Below, one piece after another: positions 44,462-54,788 of a stretch of DNA of 64,000 bases. How positions within the stretch are numbered: the stretch's first letter is position 1; each line of letters opens with the position of its first letter. The position numbers and the translations under genes are program-made. The DNA is taken from contig NZ_ASJA01000002.1 in NCBI RefSeq assembly GCF_000412185.1, forward strand, positions 186,001 through 250,000. Reading direction: 5' to 3'. Below the pieces are notes generated by a model that was given only the letters and a program-made list of their open reading frames with translations, had not been told where the DNA came from and did no database searches. Source of the stretch: Euryhalocaulis caribicus (GTDB lineage Bacteria; Pseudomonadota; Alphaproteobacteria; Caulobacterales; Maricaulaceae).

Positions 44462-44919
44462 GTTGGACCGGCCTGTTCTACGACCCGCTTCGGGCGCTGC
44501 ACATTATCAGCGTGATTTTCTGGATGGCAGGGATGCTCTATCTGCCGCGCCTTTTTGTGTATCACCACACGGCGCAAAAGGGCGGGGAGCTGGAATCCTC
44601 GCTTATGACGCAGGAGCGAAAGCTGCTCAAAGTGATCATCAACCCGGCGATGATCGCGACCTGGACGTTCGGGATTTTGCTGATCTTCGCCAATGCGGAG
44701 CGGGCGAATGGCTGGTCCATTTTTGCCTCGCCCTGGTGGAGCGCGAAATTCCTGCTGGTTCTCGCCATGTCGGGCGTTCATGGCTTCTATGCCGGCGCGC
44801 AGAAGAAATTCGCGCGGGGCGAGCGGCCGCTGAGCGAGCGGCGCTGGCGCATGCTGAACGAGATTCCGGCGCTTATGACAATTGCTATCGTGCTGGTTGC
44901 GGTGGTCTGGCTTCGCTAA
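44458..44919 (+). CDS. hemJ: Protoporphyrinogen IX oxidase HemJ
   Basis: A 153-residue membrane protein that oxidises protoporphyrinogen IX to protoporphyrin IX in many alphaproteobacteria. Four hydrophobic helices are visible; the conserved His in LRALHIISVIFWMAG and Lys in WWSAKFLLVLAM are in place. ATG overlaps the hemH stop (ATGA), so three late heme steps are coupled. Confidence 0.95.
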   Translation: MSWTGLFYDPLRALHIISVIFWMAGMLYLPRLFVYHHTAQKGGELESSLMTQERKLLKVIINPAMIATWTFGILLIFANAERANGWSIFASPWWSAKFLLVLAMSGVHGFYAGAQKKFARGERPLSERRWRMLNEIPALMTIAIVLVAVVWLR

Positions 44920-45061
44920 CGTCTTGACGCAGACGCCAAGTCGTGGTTTGAGCAAAGCCCTAGCCTTTATGATGGCGTTCCAATCGGTGCGAGGGATGAT
45001 CGAATCCCTGCCCACAATCTGAAAAAACAGACGGTTTGCGAACAATCCGGTTCGTGAAGAA

Positions 45062-45090
45062 GGCCGCCCTCATAATAATAATCGGCGGCC
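45062..45090. promoter_or_regulatory. Stem-loop in the rho leader
   Basis: GGCCGCC (45062-45068) and GGCGGCC (45084-45090) form a perfect 7-base stem with an AT-rich 15-base loop containing ATAATAATAAT. It lies 50 bases before the rho start. rho leaders are often sites of autoregulation, but this element's role is a guess. Confidence 0.45.
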
Positions 45091-45139
45091 CGACGGGTCC
45101 CGATGCGCTGACTCCAAAGACAGCTAGCCTCAAGAGACA

Positions 45140-46537
<1,398 letters not shown>

Positions 46538-46570
46538 TAAGGGCGGGGGCCTTTCGGCGGCTGGCGCGCG

Positions 46571-47533
46571 CTACCAGGCGTGATCCAGCCGCAACTCCTC
46601 CAGCGCCGGGTCATGCTGATAGGCGCCGGTTCGCTTGATCGTTCCGAAAATCATCGCTGAGCGCGCTTCGCGGTCGACAAGGTTCTGCTTGTCGTGCCGG
46701 TCGTGGTCGAACAGATCGAAGCCCGGACCGGATGCGGCGCTTTTCAGGGCGTCGTAATCCAGCCCGTATGCGGCGGCGTCCATCTCGTGGAAGCGTTTGA
46801 GCGCCCAGGTATCCTCATAGCCGATGACGGGCTCATTCGTCGCCCGGCAGACCAGGACGACGCGGCAGACATCGTCCGCGCCGCGCCAGATGACATCCTC
46901 GATCCGCATGCGGAACATGCGCACCCAGTAATCGAGGGTGCGGGCGCTGACCTGAAAATAGTTCGAGCCGGGATAAAGCTGGCCGCGATAATTGAATTTC
47001 ATATTGAAATTATTGGTCACGGAGACCGAAGTCTCGATCAGCATGACGCCATTTTCGCGCAGGAAGGACCGCGCCATGGCGATGCCGGCCAGCGGATCCA
47101 TCATGTGATAAAGCACGCCGGCAAAATTCACGAAATCAAACACCGGGGCGACATTGCGATCGCCCATCACGCGCTTGAGGTCCTGAAAGAAATGCCCGCC
47201 CAGATAGGTGACGGGCGTTTCATAGGCCCGGGAGACGGCGCTGATCCGGTCTGTCAGGTCCAACCGGTCATAGGCGACGACTTCTTCAGCGCCGAGGCGC
47301 ATCATCGACACCGCGCCGGCGGCTTCCTGGGTTCCGATATCGAGGCAGCGCGCGCCGGAAAGATCAATGCGCTTCAGGGTTTCGCGCAGCATGGCCAGGG
47401 TCATGCGCGGTTTTCCGGGGGTCATCTCTCCGGGCTCAAGCTCGATCCGGTAATACCAGGACTGGCCGTCATCCTCTTCGATGTCGGTCTGGTCTGTTGT
47501 CGTTTCCACGGGTTTCCGGCCTCTTCTGGTCAT
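46571..47533 (-). CDS. SAM-dependent methyltransferase (CmoB-like fold)
   Basis: A 320-residue class I methyltransferase. WYYRIELEPGEMTPGKPRM precedes the SAM-binding motif I (ARCLDIGTQEAAGAVSMMRLGA); motif II DFVNFAGVLYHMMDPLAGI resembles the DUF1698/CmoB group. It is too different to name as CmoB. It converges with rho and is divergent from a GST gene, so context gives no substrate. Confidence 0.8.
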   Translation of the reverse strand: MTRRGRKPVETTTDQTDIEEDDGQSWYYRIELEPGEMTPGKPRMTLAMLRETLKRIDLSGARCLDIGTQEAAGAVSMMRLGAEEVVAYDRLDLTDRISAVSRAYETPVTYLGGHFFQDLKRVMGDRNVAPVFDFVNFAGVLYHMMDPLAGIAMARSFLRENGVMLIETSVSVTNNFNMKFNYRGQLYPGSNYFQVSARTLDYWVRMFRMRIEDVIWRGADDVCRVVLVCRATNEPVIGYEDTWALKRFHEMDAAAYGLDYDALKSAASGPGFDLFDHDRHDKQNLVDREARSAMIFGTIKRTGAYQHDPALEELRLDHAW

Positions 47534-47619
47534 CGGTATCGAACCGGTCCGACTTGAACCGGCGGCGCGGAGCGTCCTATAGGCGATGCCAAGGCCAGCA
47601 CCAAGAAAGGTTCGCCGTC

Positions 47620-48237
47620 ATGACAATCACGATTTTCCATGCGCCCCGCACCCGCTCGATCCGCGTCCGCTGGCTTCTGGAGGAGATGGGCCTGGATTAT
47701 GACCTTCACCGTGTGGAGTTCACGCGCGGCGATGTGGGCGGCGAGGACTATCGGAAGATCACGCCGCTCCAGAAAGTGCCCGCCATCAAGGACGGCGATG
47801 TCGTGATGGTCGAATCTATTGCAATTTTACAATATATTACAAGACGTTATGGCCCGACCGAACTTGCGCCGATGGCGGAGGACGCGGCTTATCCAGATTA
47901 TCTGCAATATCTGCATTTCGGCGAATCCGGCATGAATATCTATGTCTCTATGCTGTTGGGGCACACCGCGCTTCTGCCGGAGGAGCAGCGGGTTCCGGGC
48001 ATCGCAAAATGGGCGGAAGCGGAAACGCGCAAATGTCTGGGCGTGATCGATCACGGGCTGAAGGGCCATGACTGGCTGGCCGCGGACCGCTTCACGGCGG
48101 CGGACATCTCGGTCGGCTATATGCTGTTCCTGCTCAAGCTGATCGGCAAGCTGGAGCCGACGGCGACCCCGGCGATCATGGAATACTGGGAGCGTCTGAC
48201 GGCGCGTGAGGGCTGGAAAGCCGCGGCGGCGGACTAA
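47620..48237 (+). CDS. Glutathione S-transferase family protein
   Basis: A 205-residue soluble protein with the thioredoxin-like N-terminal domain (ITIFHAPRTRSIRVRWLLEEMGL, then KVPAIKDGDVVMVESIAILQYI) and an all-helical C-terminal domain (LAADRFTAADISVGYMLFL). Ser/Arg residues after ITIFHAP could bind glutathione. ATG 47620 follows AAGAAAGG. Substrate unknown. Confidence 0.92.
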   Translation: MTITIFHAPRTRSIRVRWLLEEMGLDYDLHRVEFTRGDVGGEDYRKITPLQKVPAIKDGDVVMVESIAILQYITRRYGPTELAPMAEDAAYPDYLQYLHFGESGMNIYVSMLLGHTALLPEEQRVPGIAKWAEAETRKCLGVIDHGLKGHDWLAADRFTAADISVGYMLFLLKLIGKLEPTATPAIMEYWERLTAREGWKAAAAD

Positions 48238-49124
48238 GGCGCGACGCAGGAAAAAGAATCGGGCTGCATGTCTGCGCCATAGAGCGTTCGCGCCGCGCGG
48301 CGCCAGTGATCGGTCACAATCAGACCCGCGCCGGCGTCGCGCGCACGTTTCAATTGCGCGGCGTCAAAACGTCCCAGTGCGCCATAAATAATTGAAATAT
48401 CGTGGCTTTTTATATTTTCCCAAAGCGTGAAATCTGGCGTGTGGGTTCCGGTCCAGGCCAGGAGATTGCTCGCGGGGGGTCCATATTCGAGCACGTCGTC
48501 CAGATCGCTCTGACTATATATCGGGGCGGAAATCATAAGCGCGGGGTCCAGCGCATGGATTCCGCGCGCCTCTTCCAGATCGTCCGCGATGATGACAACC
48601 TCCTCACGCGCGCCGGCTTGGACGATCGCTTCAAAAACGGGTTCCAGCGGCGCATCCTTTATGTCCAGCTCCAGGATGGCGGTTCCGTCCGCCCAGTCCA
48701 AAGCCTCAGACAAGGTCGGGACGGAAAAGCCGGTCGCGCGCCCGGCGTTGTCTCGCAGCTTTATGGCGCCGAGTGTTTCACGTGAAACACGCTGCAATGG
48801 TCCGGCGCCGGTCGTCGTCCGGTCCAGCGTGGTGTCGTGTAGAAGATAAAGCGTCTCGTCGGGGCCTTGCCGGATATCAATTTCCAGCAGAATGGGCGCG
48901 CTGCCCGTGACCGCGGCGAAAGTTTCCAGCGCATTTTCGGGATATCCGGACGACGGCCCGCCTCGATGAGCCGCCAGCAAGGCAACGTTATTTTCCCGCA
49001 GGCACGCAAAAAAGGCCGGGCCGCCCGCATCATCGGCCGCCGCCCCGAGGGACATGCGCGGGCCCGAAGGACGGCCGCAGGCGGCGATAAATATCGTTAT
49101 GGCGATTAGGCAGGCAGCGCGCAT
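48234..49124 (-). CDS. Glycerophosphodiester phosphodiesterase family lipoprotein
   Basis: A 296-residue exported protein with a lipobox (FIAAC) and a GDPD domain: LLAAHRGGPSSGYPENALETF, LLEIDIRQGPDETLYLLHDTTLDRTTTG hold the catalytic His and metal Glu/Asp residues. It would cleave glycerophosphodiesters in the periplasm. ATG 49122-49124 follows GGGAG; the much longer open frame upstream is antisense to mnmE and is rejected. A perfect parS site lies inside its coding sequence. Confidence 0.88.
   Translation of the reverse strand: MRAACLIAITIFIAACGRPSGPRMSLGAAADDAGGPAFFACLRENNVALLAAHRGGPSSGYPENALETFAAVTGSAPILLEIDIRQGPDETLYLLHDTTLDRTTTGAGPLQRVSRETLGAIKLRDNAGRATGFSVPTLSEALDWADGTAILELDIKDAPLEPVFEAIVQAGAREEVVIIADDLEEARGIHALDPALMISAPIYSQSDLDDVLEYGPPASNLLAWTGTHTPDFTLWENIKSHDISIIYGALGRFDAAQLKRARDAGAGLIVTDHWRRAARTLYGADMQPDSFSCVAP
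48774..48789. promoter_or_regulatory. parS site 1
   Basis: TGTTTCACGTGAAACA, a perfect 16-base palindrome and exact parS consensus, inside the GDPD gene about 6.5 kb from the putative origin. ParB, encoded at 54.8 kb, binds such sites to load onto the chromosome. Confidence 0.93.
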
Positions 49125-49194
49125 ATGGTTCATTCTCCCGCCGAACAGGTTACATAAGGTCTGCCGAGCACTAGCGCGAAAGGATGGCGCCGCT

Positions 49195-49437
49195 ATGAAA
49201 GTCACTGTCGATATCGACTGTACGCCCCAGGAGGCCCGCAGTTTCTTCGGTCTGCCCGATGTGGAGCCGCTGAACAAGCAACTGGTCGAAGAAATGAGCA
49301 AACGCATGGGCGCCAATATGGAAATGATGGAGCCGGAAGCGCTGATGCGGCACTGGATGAGTTTTGGCGGACAGATGTCGGACCAGTTCCTGGATCTCAT
49401 GCGGGCCGCTTCCGGCGGAGCCTCTTCCAGGAAGTGA
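49195..49437 (+). CDS. DUF6489 family small protein
   Basis: An 80-residue acidic, Met-rich protein (MKVTVDIDCTPQEARSFFGLPDVEPLN at the start) of a small conserved alphaproteobacterial family without known function. AAAGGA precedes ATG 49195. Its stop overlaps the mnmE start by 4 bases (GTGA), so it is coupled to tRNA modification. Confidence 0.78.
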   Translation: MKVTVDIDCTPQEARSFFGLPDVEPLNKQLVEEMSKRMGANMEMMEPEALMRHWMSFGGQMSDQFLDLMRAASGGASSRK

Positions 49438-50744
49438 CGCCGGCCACGATCTATGCCCTGGCCACGGCGCCCGGCCGCGCCGGTGTCGCCGTGATGCGTG
49501 TCAGCGGTCCGCAGGCCGGTCCGGCGCTGGAGCGTCTGACCGGAGAACGGGGCGCGCCGCGCGCCGCGCGGCTGACCGGAATTGAGAGTCAGGCCGGGCT
49601 GATTGATCGGGGACTGACGCTCTGGTTTCCCGCGCCCGGGAGTTTTACCGGAGAGGATGTCGCCGAGTTTCACGTGCATGGCGGACCGGCCGTAATCGAG
49701 GCTATGGCGGAAGCCTTTGAAGCCATTGGCTTGCGGCAGGCCGAGCCGGGGGAATTCACGCGGCGGGCTTTCGAGCACGGGAAAATGGACCTCACGGAGG
49801 CCGAAGGACTGGCCGACCTGGTCAATGCGGAGACCGCAGCTCAACGCGATCAGGCGCTGCGTCAGATGTCCGGCGCGTTGAAGGGCATCTATTCCGACTG
49901 GCGGGACCGGGTGTTGACCGTGACGGCGCAGGTTGAAGCGGAAATCGATTTTCCCGACGAGGGCGACGTTCCAGACGCGCTCGCCGGCCGGGCCGGGCCG
50001 GAGCTGTATGCGTTGGTCAACGCACTCAAGGCGCACCTGGATGACGCACACAGGGGCGAACGGGTGCGGGACGGTTACCGCATTGCGCTGATCGGTCCGC
50101 CCAATGCCGGGAAATCAAGCCTGCTGAACCGGCTTTCGCGCCGGGAGGCGGCGATTGTCACCGAAATTCCCGGCACCACGCGCGATATTGTCGAGGTTCA
50201 TCTCAATCTCGGCGGCTATCCTGTCATCGTCGCCGATACGGCGGGGTTACGCGAAACCGCGGACCGAATTGAGGCTGAAGGCGTGCGGCGGGCGCTGGAG
50301 CGAGCCGAGAATGCCGATTTGCGCATAGGCGTGGCTGATGCGGCCGATCCGCAAACGGCAGAGGCCGTCCGATCACGCTTGAAGCCCGATGATATACTGG
50401 TCTGGAACAAGTGCGACGCGGCCCCCGCGCGGCAGGACGAATCAATCCGCATATCCGCCCTGACGGGCGAGGGCGTCGAGATGCTGGAGGCGGACCTGAC
50501 CCGGCGGGTGACAAGCGTTCTGGGCGGCGCCGGCGCGCCAAGTCTGACGCGGCAACGGCACAGGCGTGGCGTTCTGCGGGCGCTTGAGGCTCTTGAGCGC
50601 GGACGGATGCGTCTCTCAGATGCACCGGAGCTGGCTGGTGAAGATTTGAGGCTTGCCGCGCGCGCGCTGGAAGAGATTACCGGGCGCGTGGATGTGGAAG
50701 ACGTTCTGGGCGAGATCTTCGGCCGCTTTTGTATCGGAAAATAG
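49434..50744 (+). CDS. mnmE: tRNA uridine-5-carboxymethylaminomethyl modification GTPase MnmE
   Basis: A 436-residue GTPase that with MnmG makes the cmnm5U34 wobble modification in tRNAs. The N-terminal folate-binding domain (PGRAGVAVMRVSG), the G domain with P-loop GPPNAGKSSLLNRL, GTTRD, DTAGLRE and NKCD, and the C-terminal CIGK motif are complete. GTG 49434 is fixed by the overlap with the previous gene. Confidence 0.98.
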   Translation: MTPATIYALATAPGRAGVAVMRVSGPQAGPALERLTGERGAPRAARLTGIESQAGLIDRGLTLWFPAPGSFTGEDVAEFHVHGGPAVIEAMAEAFEAIGLRQAEPGEFTRRAFEHGKMDLTEAEGLADLVNAETAAQRDQALRQMSGALKGIYSDWRDRVLTVTAQVEAEIDFPDEGDVPDALAGRAGPELYALVNALKAHLDDAHRGERVRDGYRIALIGPPNAGKSSLLNRLSRREAAIVTEIPGTTRDIVEVHLNLGGYPVIVADTAGLRETADRIEAEGVRRALERAENADLRIGVADAADPQTAEAVRSRLKPDDILVWNKCDAAPARQDESIRISALTGEGVEMLEADLTRRVTSVLGGAGAPSLTRQRHRRGVLRALEALERGRMRLSDAPELAGEDLRLAARALEEITGRVDVEDVLGEIFGRFCIGK

Positions 50745-50746
50745 AG

Positions 50747-50762
50747 TGTTTCACGTGAAACA
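50747..50762. promoter_or_regulatory. parS site 2
   Basis: TGTTTCACGTGAAACA, exact consensus, 2 bases after the mnmE stop codon. Together with site 3, it forms a pair 38 bases apart, centre to centre. Confidence 0.93.
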
Positions 50763-50784
50763 TCCGGTCTGAGGCCGGCCAGAA

Positions 50785-50800
50785 TGTTTCACGTGAAACA
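50785..50800. promoter_or_regulatory. parS site 3
   Basis: TGTTTCACGTGAAACA, exact consensus, in the gap between mnmE and the DsrE-like gene. Confidence 0.93.
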
Positions 50801-50809
50801 AAAGGGCCG

Positions 50810-51352
50810 TCAAAACGGATTGAGCGTATATCCGTCCTGCTGGAGCAATGCGTGGGCTGTCATTGCCGACAGGGCCATTTCAACGCCGGGAAGCAGGTCA
50901 TTGGCGGAAACGCCCTGAGCCGCTGCGCTCTGGCCGCAAACCTCAATGTTGACGCCATAATCCAGCAGAGCGGCGACAAGCTCGGCGTTTGCATTAGGTT
51001 CGCCGGCCCCGGCCTCGTAAACATCCGTACGGGTCAAATCTTTCACGGCGCCGCCATGAATGACGAGGGCGAGCTGGATATTCGCTTCAGGGACGCCGTT
51101 CTCGACATGCATATCGATAAATCGCGTTGCGCTGACCAGCGCGCGATTAAGCGCGCCGGGGTCTGCGCGTTCGGCAATATCGAAGGCCACTTTGAAAGCG
51201 GCGTTGTCGGGTAACGGCCGCGCCGTCTCCACGGTTGCGACCTGGCTGTACTGGGGAAACAGGGGACCGGGATGGAAGGCCGGATTCTGTATTGCCTGCG
51301 CGGCGGTACCGGAGGCTGCGAGGGCAAGAAAAGCAAGAGCGGTCTGGACCAT
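50810..51352 (-). CDS. Exported DsrE-family protein
   Basis: A 180-residue protein with a cleavable signal peptide (MVQTALAFLALAASGTAAQA) and a DsrE/DsrF-like fold (FKVAFDIAERADPGALNRAL, then LALVIHGGAVKDLTR and VNIEVCGQSAAAQG with the conserved Cys). Periplasmic DsrE proteins have no agreed function. It is the only minus-strand gene between mnmE and mnmG and is bracketed by parS sites 3 and 4. Confidence 0.78.
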   Translation of the reverse strand: MVQTALAFLALAASGTAAQAIQNPAFHPGPLFPQYSQVATVETARPLPDNAAFKVAFDIAERADPGALNRALVSATRFIDMHVENGVPEANIQLALVIHGGAVKDLTRTDVYEAGAGEPNANAELVAALLDYGVNIEVCGQSAAAQGVSANDLLPGVEMALSAMTAHALLQQDGYTLNPF

Positions 51353-51381
51353 GATTTACCCCTGTTGATGGATCGGCCGAG

Positions 51382-51397
51382 CGTTTCACGTGAAACA
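51382..51397. promoter_or_regulatory. parS site 4 (one mismatch)
   Basis: CGTTTCACGTGAAACA matches the 16-base consensus at 15 positions; the 14-base core GTTTCACGTGAAAC is intact. It lies 86 bases before the mnmG start. Confidence 0.85.
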
Positions 51398-51482
51398 CCG
51401 GCCGGCAAGCTGGCGCGGGACTGAAGACTGCGCGGCGCCTTTGTCTTGCGCGGAAAACCCCTCGACGTATATCAAGCGCCTG

Positions 51483-53357
51483 ATGAGCGCGCCTAATTCA
51501 TACGACGTTATAATAATCGGCGGCGGCCATGCCGGCTGCGAAGCCGCGGCGGCGTCTGCGCGGATGGGCGCGGCGACGCTTTTGCTGACGCACAAGCTCG
51601 AGACAATCGGCGAAATGTCCTGCAATCCGGCCATTGGCGGGCTCGGAAAAGGCCATCTGGTGCGCGAGATTGATGCGCTGGACGGGCTCATGGGCCGGGT
51701 GGCGGATGTTTCGGGCATACAGTTCCGGCTTTTGAACCGTTCCAAAGGCCCGGCCGTGCGCGGGCCGCGCACCCAGTCGGACCGCGCGCTTTACCGCAGC
51801 GCCATGCAGAAGGAGATCGCCGGGACAGAGAATCTGACCGTGATCGCCGACGCGGTGGACGATCTGGTCGTCGAAGACGGCCTTACGGCCGGCGTGATCT
51901 GCGAGAGCGGGGCGGAGTACCGCTCGGGCGCGGTTGTCCTGACCGCCGGCACGTTCCTCCGCGGCATGATCCATATCGGCGAGCGGCGGATTCCTGCGGG
52001 CCGGGCGGGAGAGAAGCCGGCGGTTACGCTCGGCGAGCGGCTATATGCGCTGGGCCTGGATATGGGCCGCCTTAAAACCGGCACGCCCGCGCGGCTGGAT
52101 GGATCCACCATAGACTGGGACAGTCTGGAGCGTCAGGAAGCCGATGCGGATCCGGTTCCGTTTTCCTTTATGACCGATCGGATCACCGTGCCGCAGATTG
52201 CGTGCGGGATTACCTATACGAATGCGGAAACACATCGCATTATCGATGAAAACATAGGAAAATCAGCGGTTTATAGCGGCAGCGTCGCGGGCCGCGGGCC
52301 GCGCTATTGCCCCTCGATCGAAGACAAGGTCGTCAAATTTGCCGATCGCTCGCGCCACCAGATCTTTCTGGAGCCGGAAGGACTGGATGATGACACCGTC
52401 TATCCGAACGGCATCTCTACATCGCTGCCCGAAGATGTTCAGGACGCCTTCCTAAGAACCATACCGGGCCTCGAGAATGCAAAAGTGAAGCGGCACGGCT
52501 ATGCCATCGAGTATGACTATGTCGATCCGCGCGAACTTTATCCCTCGCTGGAGGTGAAGCGTTTGGCGAGCCTGTTCCTGGCGGGGCAGATCAACGGCAC
52601 GACCGGGTATGAAGAGGCCGGCGCGCAAGGCCTGGCGGCCGGATTGAACGCGGCGCGTAAGGCGTCTGGCGGTGACGCGGTCATCTTTGACCGCTCGGAA
52701 GCCTATCTGGGGGTGATGATCGATGATCTGGTCACCCGCGGCGTTACCGAGCCCTATCGTATGTTCACCTCCCGCGCCGAATACCGGCTGCGCCTGCGCG
52801 CCGATAACGCAGACCAGCGGCTGACGGGACTGGGCGAAGCGATCGGCTGCGTCGGGCGGGGGCGGGCGAGCATGTTTCACGTGAAACAAACCGCGCTTGA
52901 AGCGGCGCGGGCCTTCGCGAAAGAAAAATCGCTGACGCCCAACGAGGCGCGGCGGCACGGGCTGGACGTCAATCAGGACGGACAGCGGCGCAATTTGCTG
53001 GATCTGCTGGCTTATCCCGATGTCGCGCTAAGCGATCTGGCGCGGGTCTGGCCTGAAATTGCCGAGTGGCGGTCCGATGTGGCGGAGCAGATCGAGATCG
53101 ATTCGGTCTATGCCGGATACATGGAGCGCCAGGAGGCCGACATCGTGGCTCTCAAGCGTGACGAGTCGCTGCAGATACCGGCCGATCTGGATTATGGGCG
53201 TGTCGGCGGCCTGTCCAATGAGGTTCGCGAGAAGCTGGAGCGCGCGCGTCCTGTAACGCTGGGTCAGGCGGGGCGTATTGAAGGCGTGACGCCGGGCGCA
53301 TTAACGGCTTTGCTGGCGCATGTTCGCAAGCGCGGCGATGACCGCAAGCGGGCCTGA
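51483..53357 (+). CDS. mnmG: tRNA uridine-5-carboxymethylaminomethyl modification enzyme MnmG
   Basis: A 624-residue FAD enzyme, the partner of MnmE. The dinucleotide-binding motif [39 protein letters not shown], and [14 protein letters not shown] are present, and the C-terminal helical domain ends with [18 protein letters not shown] 51483 is the family start; a longer frame to 51390 would begin inside parS site 4. A parS site (52873) inside the gene encodes the local MFHVKQ segment. Confidence 0.97.
   Translation: MSAPNSYDVIIIGGGHAGCEAAAASARMGAATLLLTHKLETIGEMSCNPAIGGLGKGHLVREIDALDGLMGRVADVSGIQFRLLNRSKGPAVRGPRTQSDRALYRSAMQKEIAGTENLTVIADAVDDLVVEDGLTAGVICESGAEYRSGAVVLTAGTFLRGMIHIGERRIPAGRAGEKPAVTLGERLYALGLDMGRLKTGTPARLDGSTIDWDSLERQEADADPVPFSFMTDRITVPQIACGITYTNAETHRIIDENIGKSAVYSGSVAGRGPRYCPSIEDKVVKFADRSRHQIFLEPEGLDDDTVYPNGISTSLPEDVQDAFLRTIPGLENAKVKRHGYAIEYDYVDPRELYPSLEVKRLASLFLAGQINGTTGYEEAGAQGLAAGLNAARKASGGDAVIFDRSEAYLGVMIDDLVTRGVTEPYRMFTSRAEYRLRLRADNADQRLTGLGEAIGCVGRGRASMFHVKQTALEAARAFAKEKSLTPNEARRHGLDVNQDGQRRNLLDLLAYPDVALSDLARVWPEIAEWRSDVAEQIEIDSVYAGYMERQEADIVALKRDESLQIPADLDYGRVGGLSNEVREKLERARPVTLGQAGRIEGVTPGALTALLAHVRKRGDDRKRA
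52873..52888. promoter_or_regulatory. parS site 5
   Basis: TGTTTCACGTGAAACA, exact consensus, inside mnmG coding sequence, about 10.5 kb from the putative origin. Confidence 0.93.
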
Positions 53358-53365
53358 GCGGAACT

Positions 53366-53980
53366 TTGGATCAGAAACAGATCTTTGCGGAGAAAGCCGG
53401 CGTTTCCGATGAGGCGCTGAGCGCTTTCGAGGCGTGGCATGAAGCGCTGACGCGCTGGAATAGCCGGGTGAATCTGGTGGGCCGGTCAACGCTGGATGAT
53501 TTTTGGATCCGCCATGCCCTTGATTCTATTCAGGTATTTCAGTGCGCGCCTGAGCCGGGGCGCTGGATCGATATCGGCGCCGGAGCCGGGTTTCCCGGGA
53601 TCGCTGTTGGAATCATGCAAGCGGAGGCCTTGGCGGGAGAGACCTATCTTGTTGAAACCAATGGTAAAAAATCCGCCTTTTTGAGAGAGGCCGTGAGGGA
53701 AACGGGCGCGCGGGCCAGCGTGCACGCGAAGCGTTGGCAGCAGGTCCCGGCGGAGCGTTTCGATGTGGTGACGGCCCGCGCCTTCGCGCCCATGCCAGAC
53801 TTGCTGGAAGCGGCGTTCGCATTCTGGGGCGAGGGCACGGTTGGAGTTTTCCCCAAGGGAAAAGGCTGGCGCGAGGAAATGCAGGCCGCCAGCAGGGATT
53901 GGCGCTTTGACGCGAAGCCTATCCCGAGTATCACCGGAGACGGGGCGATTTTGGTCGTAACGGAGCTGCGCCGTGAGTGA
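53366..53980 (+). CDS. rsmG: 16S rRNA (guanine(527)-N7)-methyltransferase RsmG
   Basis: A 204-residue SAM-dependent enzyme for m7G527. FEAWHEALTRWNSRVNLVG, the RHALDSIQVF segment and the SAM-binding IDIGAGAGFPGIAVGI are diagnostic. TTG 53366 is the start, with GAGCGGA upstream. It overlaps parA by 8 bases, continuing the mnmG-rsmG-parA-parB run. Confidence 0.95.
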   Translation: MDQKQIFAEKAGVSDEALSAFEAWHEALTRWNSRVNLVGRSTLDDFWIRHALDSIQVFQCAPEPGRWIDIGAGAGFPGIAVGIMQAEALAGETYLVETNGKKSAFLREAVRETGARASVHAKRWQQVPAERFDVVTARAFAPMPDLLEAAFAFWGEGTVGVFPKGKGWREEMQAASRDWRFDAKPIPSITGDGAILVVTELRRE

Positions 53981-54788
53981 CGGGACAAAGGTCATCGCCA
54001 TCGCGAACCAGAAGGGCGGGGTGGGGAAAACCACCACGGCCATCAATCTGGGCACAGCGCTGGCCGCATCGGGCCGCAAGGTTCTGCTGATCGACCTGGA
54101 CCCGCAGGGCAACGCTTCAACCGGACTGGGCCTGGAAAAAGCCAAGCGCAAGATCACCGCCTATGACGTGGTCGTTTCCGAATACGATCTGGAAAAGGCG
54201 ATTCAGCCATCCTCCATCCCGGATCTCGACCTTTTGCCCTCTGATGTAGAGCTTTCCGGAGCGGAGCTGGAGCTGGCCTCCACGCCGCGGCGTTCCTACC
54301 GTCTGAAGCATGCAATCGACCGGCGCGACCGCATGGTCGCCCGGGAAGAAGCCGAACGCTATGATTTCATCCTGATCGATTGCCCGCCTTCACTGAACCT
54401 GCTGACCGTGAACGCGATGACGGCCGCCGATTCCGTTCTGGTGCCGCTGCAATGCGAGTTTTTCGCGTTGGAGGGGCTGACCCAGCTGATGCGGACGATC
54501 GAGCTGGTGCGGTCCAGCCTGAATCCGGATCTGGAAATCGAGGGCGTAGTGCTGACCATGCATGACCGCCGCAACCGCCTGTCCGACCAGGTGGCGGACG
54601 ATGTGCGCGACTATTTTGGCGAAAAGGTCTTCGAGACGGTGATTCCGCGCAATGTCCGCGTGTCCGAAGCGCCGTCCTTCGGCAAGCCGGCCATAGTCTA
54701 TGACTATGAGTGCGCCGGCAGCCGCGCCTATTTGCGCATGGCGCGCGAGCTGTTGCGCCGACAGCCCAGCGAAGCGGAGGCGGCATGA
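53973..54788 (+). CDS. parA: Chromosome partitioning ATPase ParA
   Basis: A 271-residue deviant-Walker ATPase that moves ParB-parS complexes. NQKGGVGKTTTAINL is the deviant Walker A with the signature Lys, and LIDLDPQGNASTGLG and ILIDCPPSLNLLTVNAM follow. GTG 53973 overlaps rsmG. Confidence 0.98.
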   Translation: MSDGTKVIAIANQKGGVGKTTTAINLGTALAASGRKVLLIDLDPQGNASTGLGLEKAKRKITAYDVVVSEYDLEKAIQPSSIPDLDLLPSDVELSGAELELASTPRRSYRLKHAIDRRDRMVAREEAERYDFILIDCPPSLNLLTVNAMTAADSVLVPLQCEFFALEGLTQLMRTIELVRSSLNPDLEIEGVVLTMHDRRNRLSDQVADDVRDYFGEKVFETVIPRNVRVSEAPSFGKPAIVYDYECAGSRAYLRMARELLRRQPSEAEAA

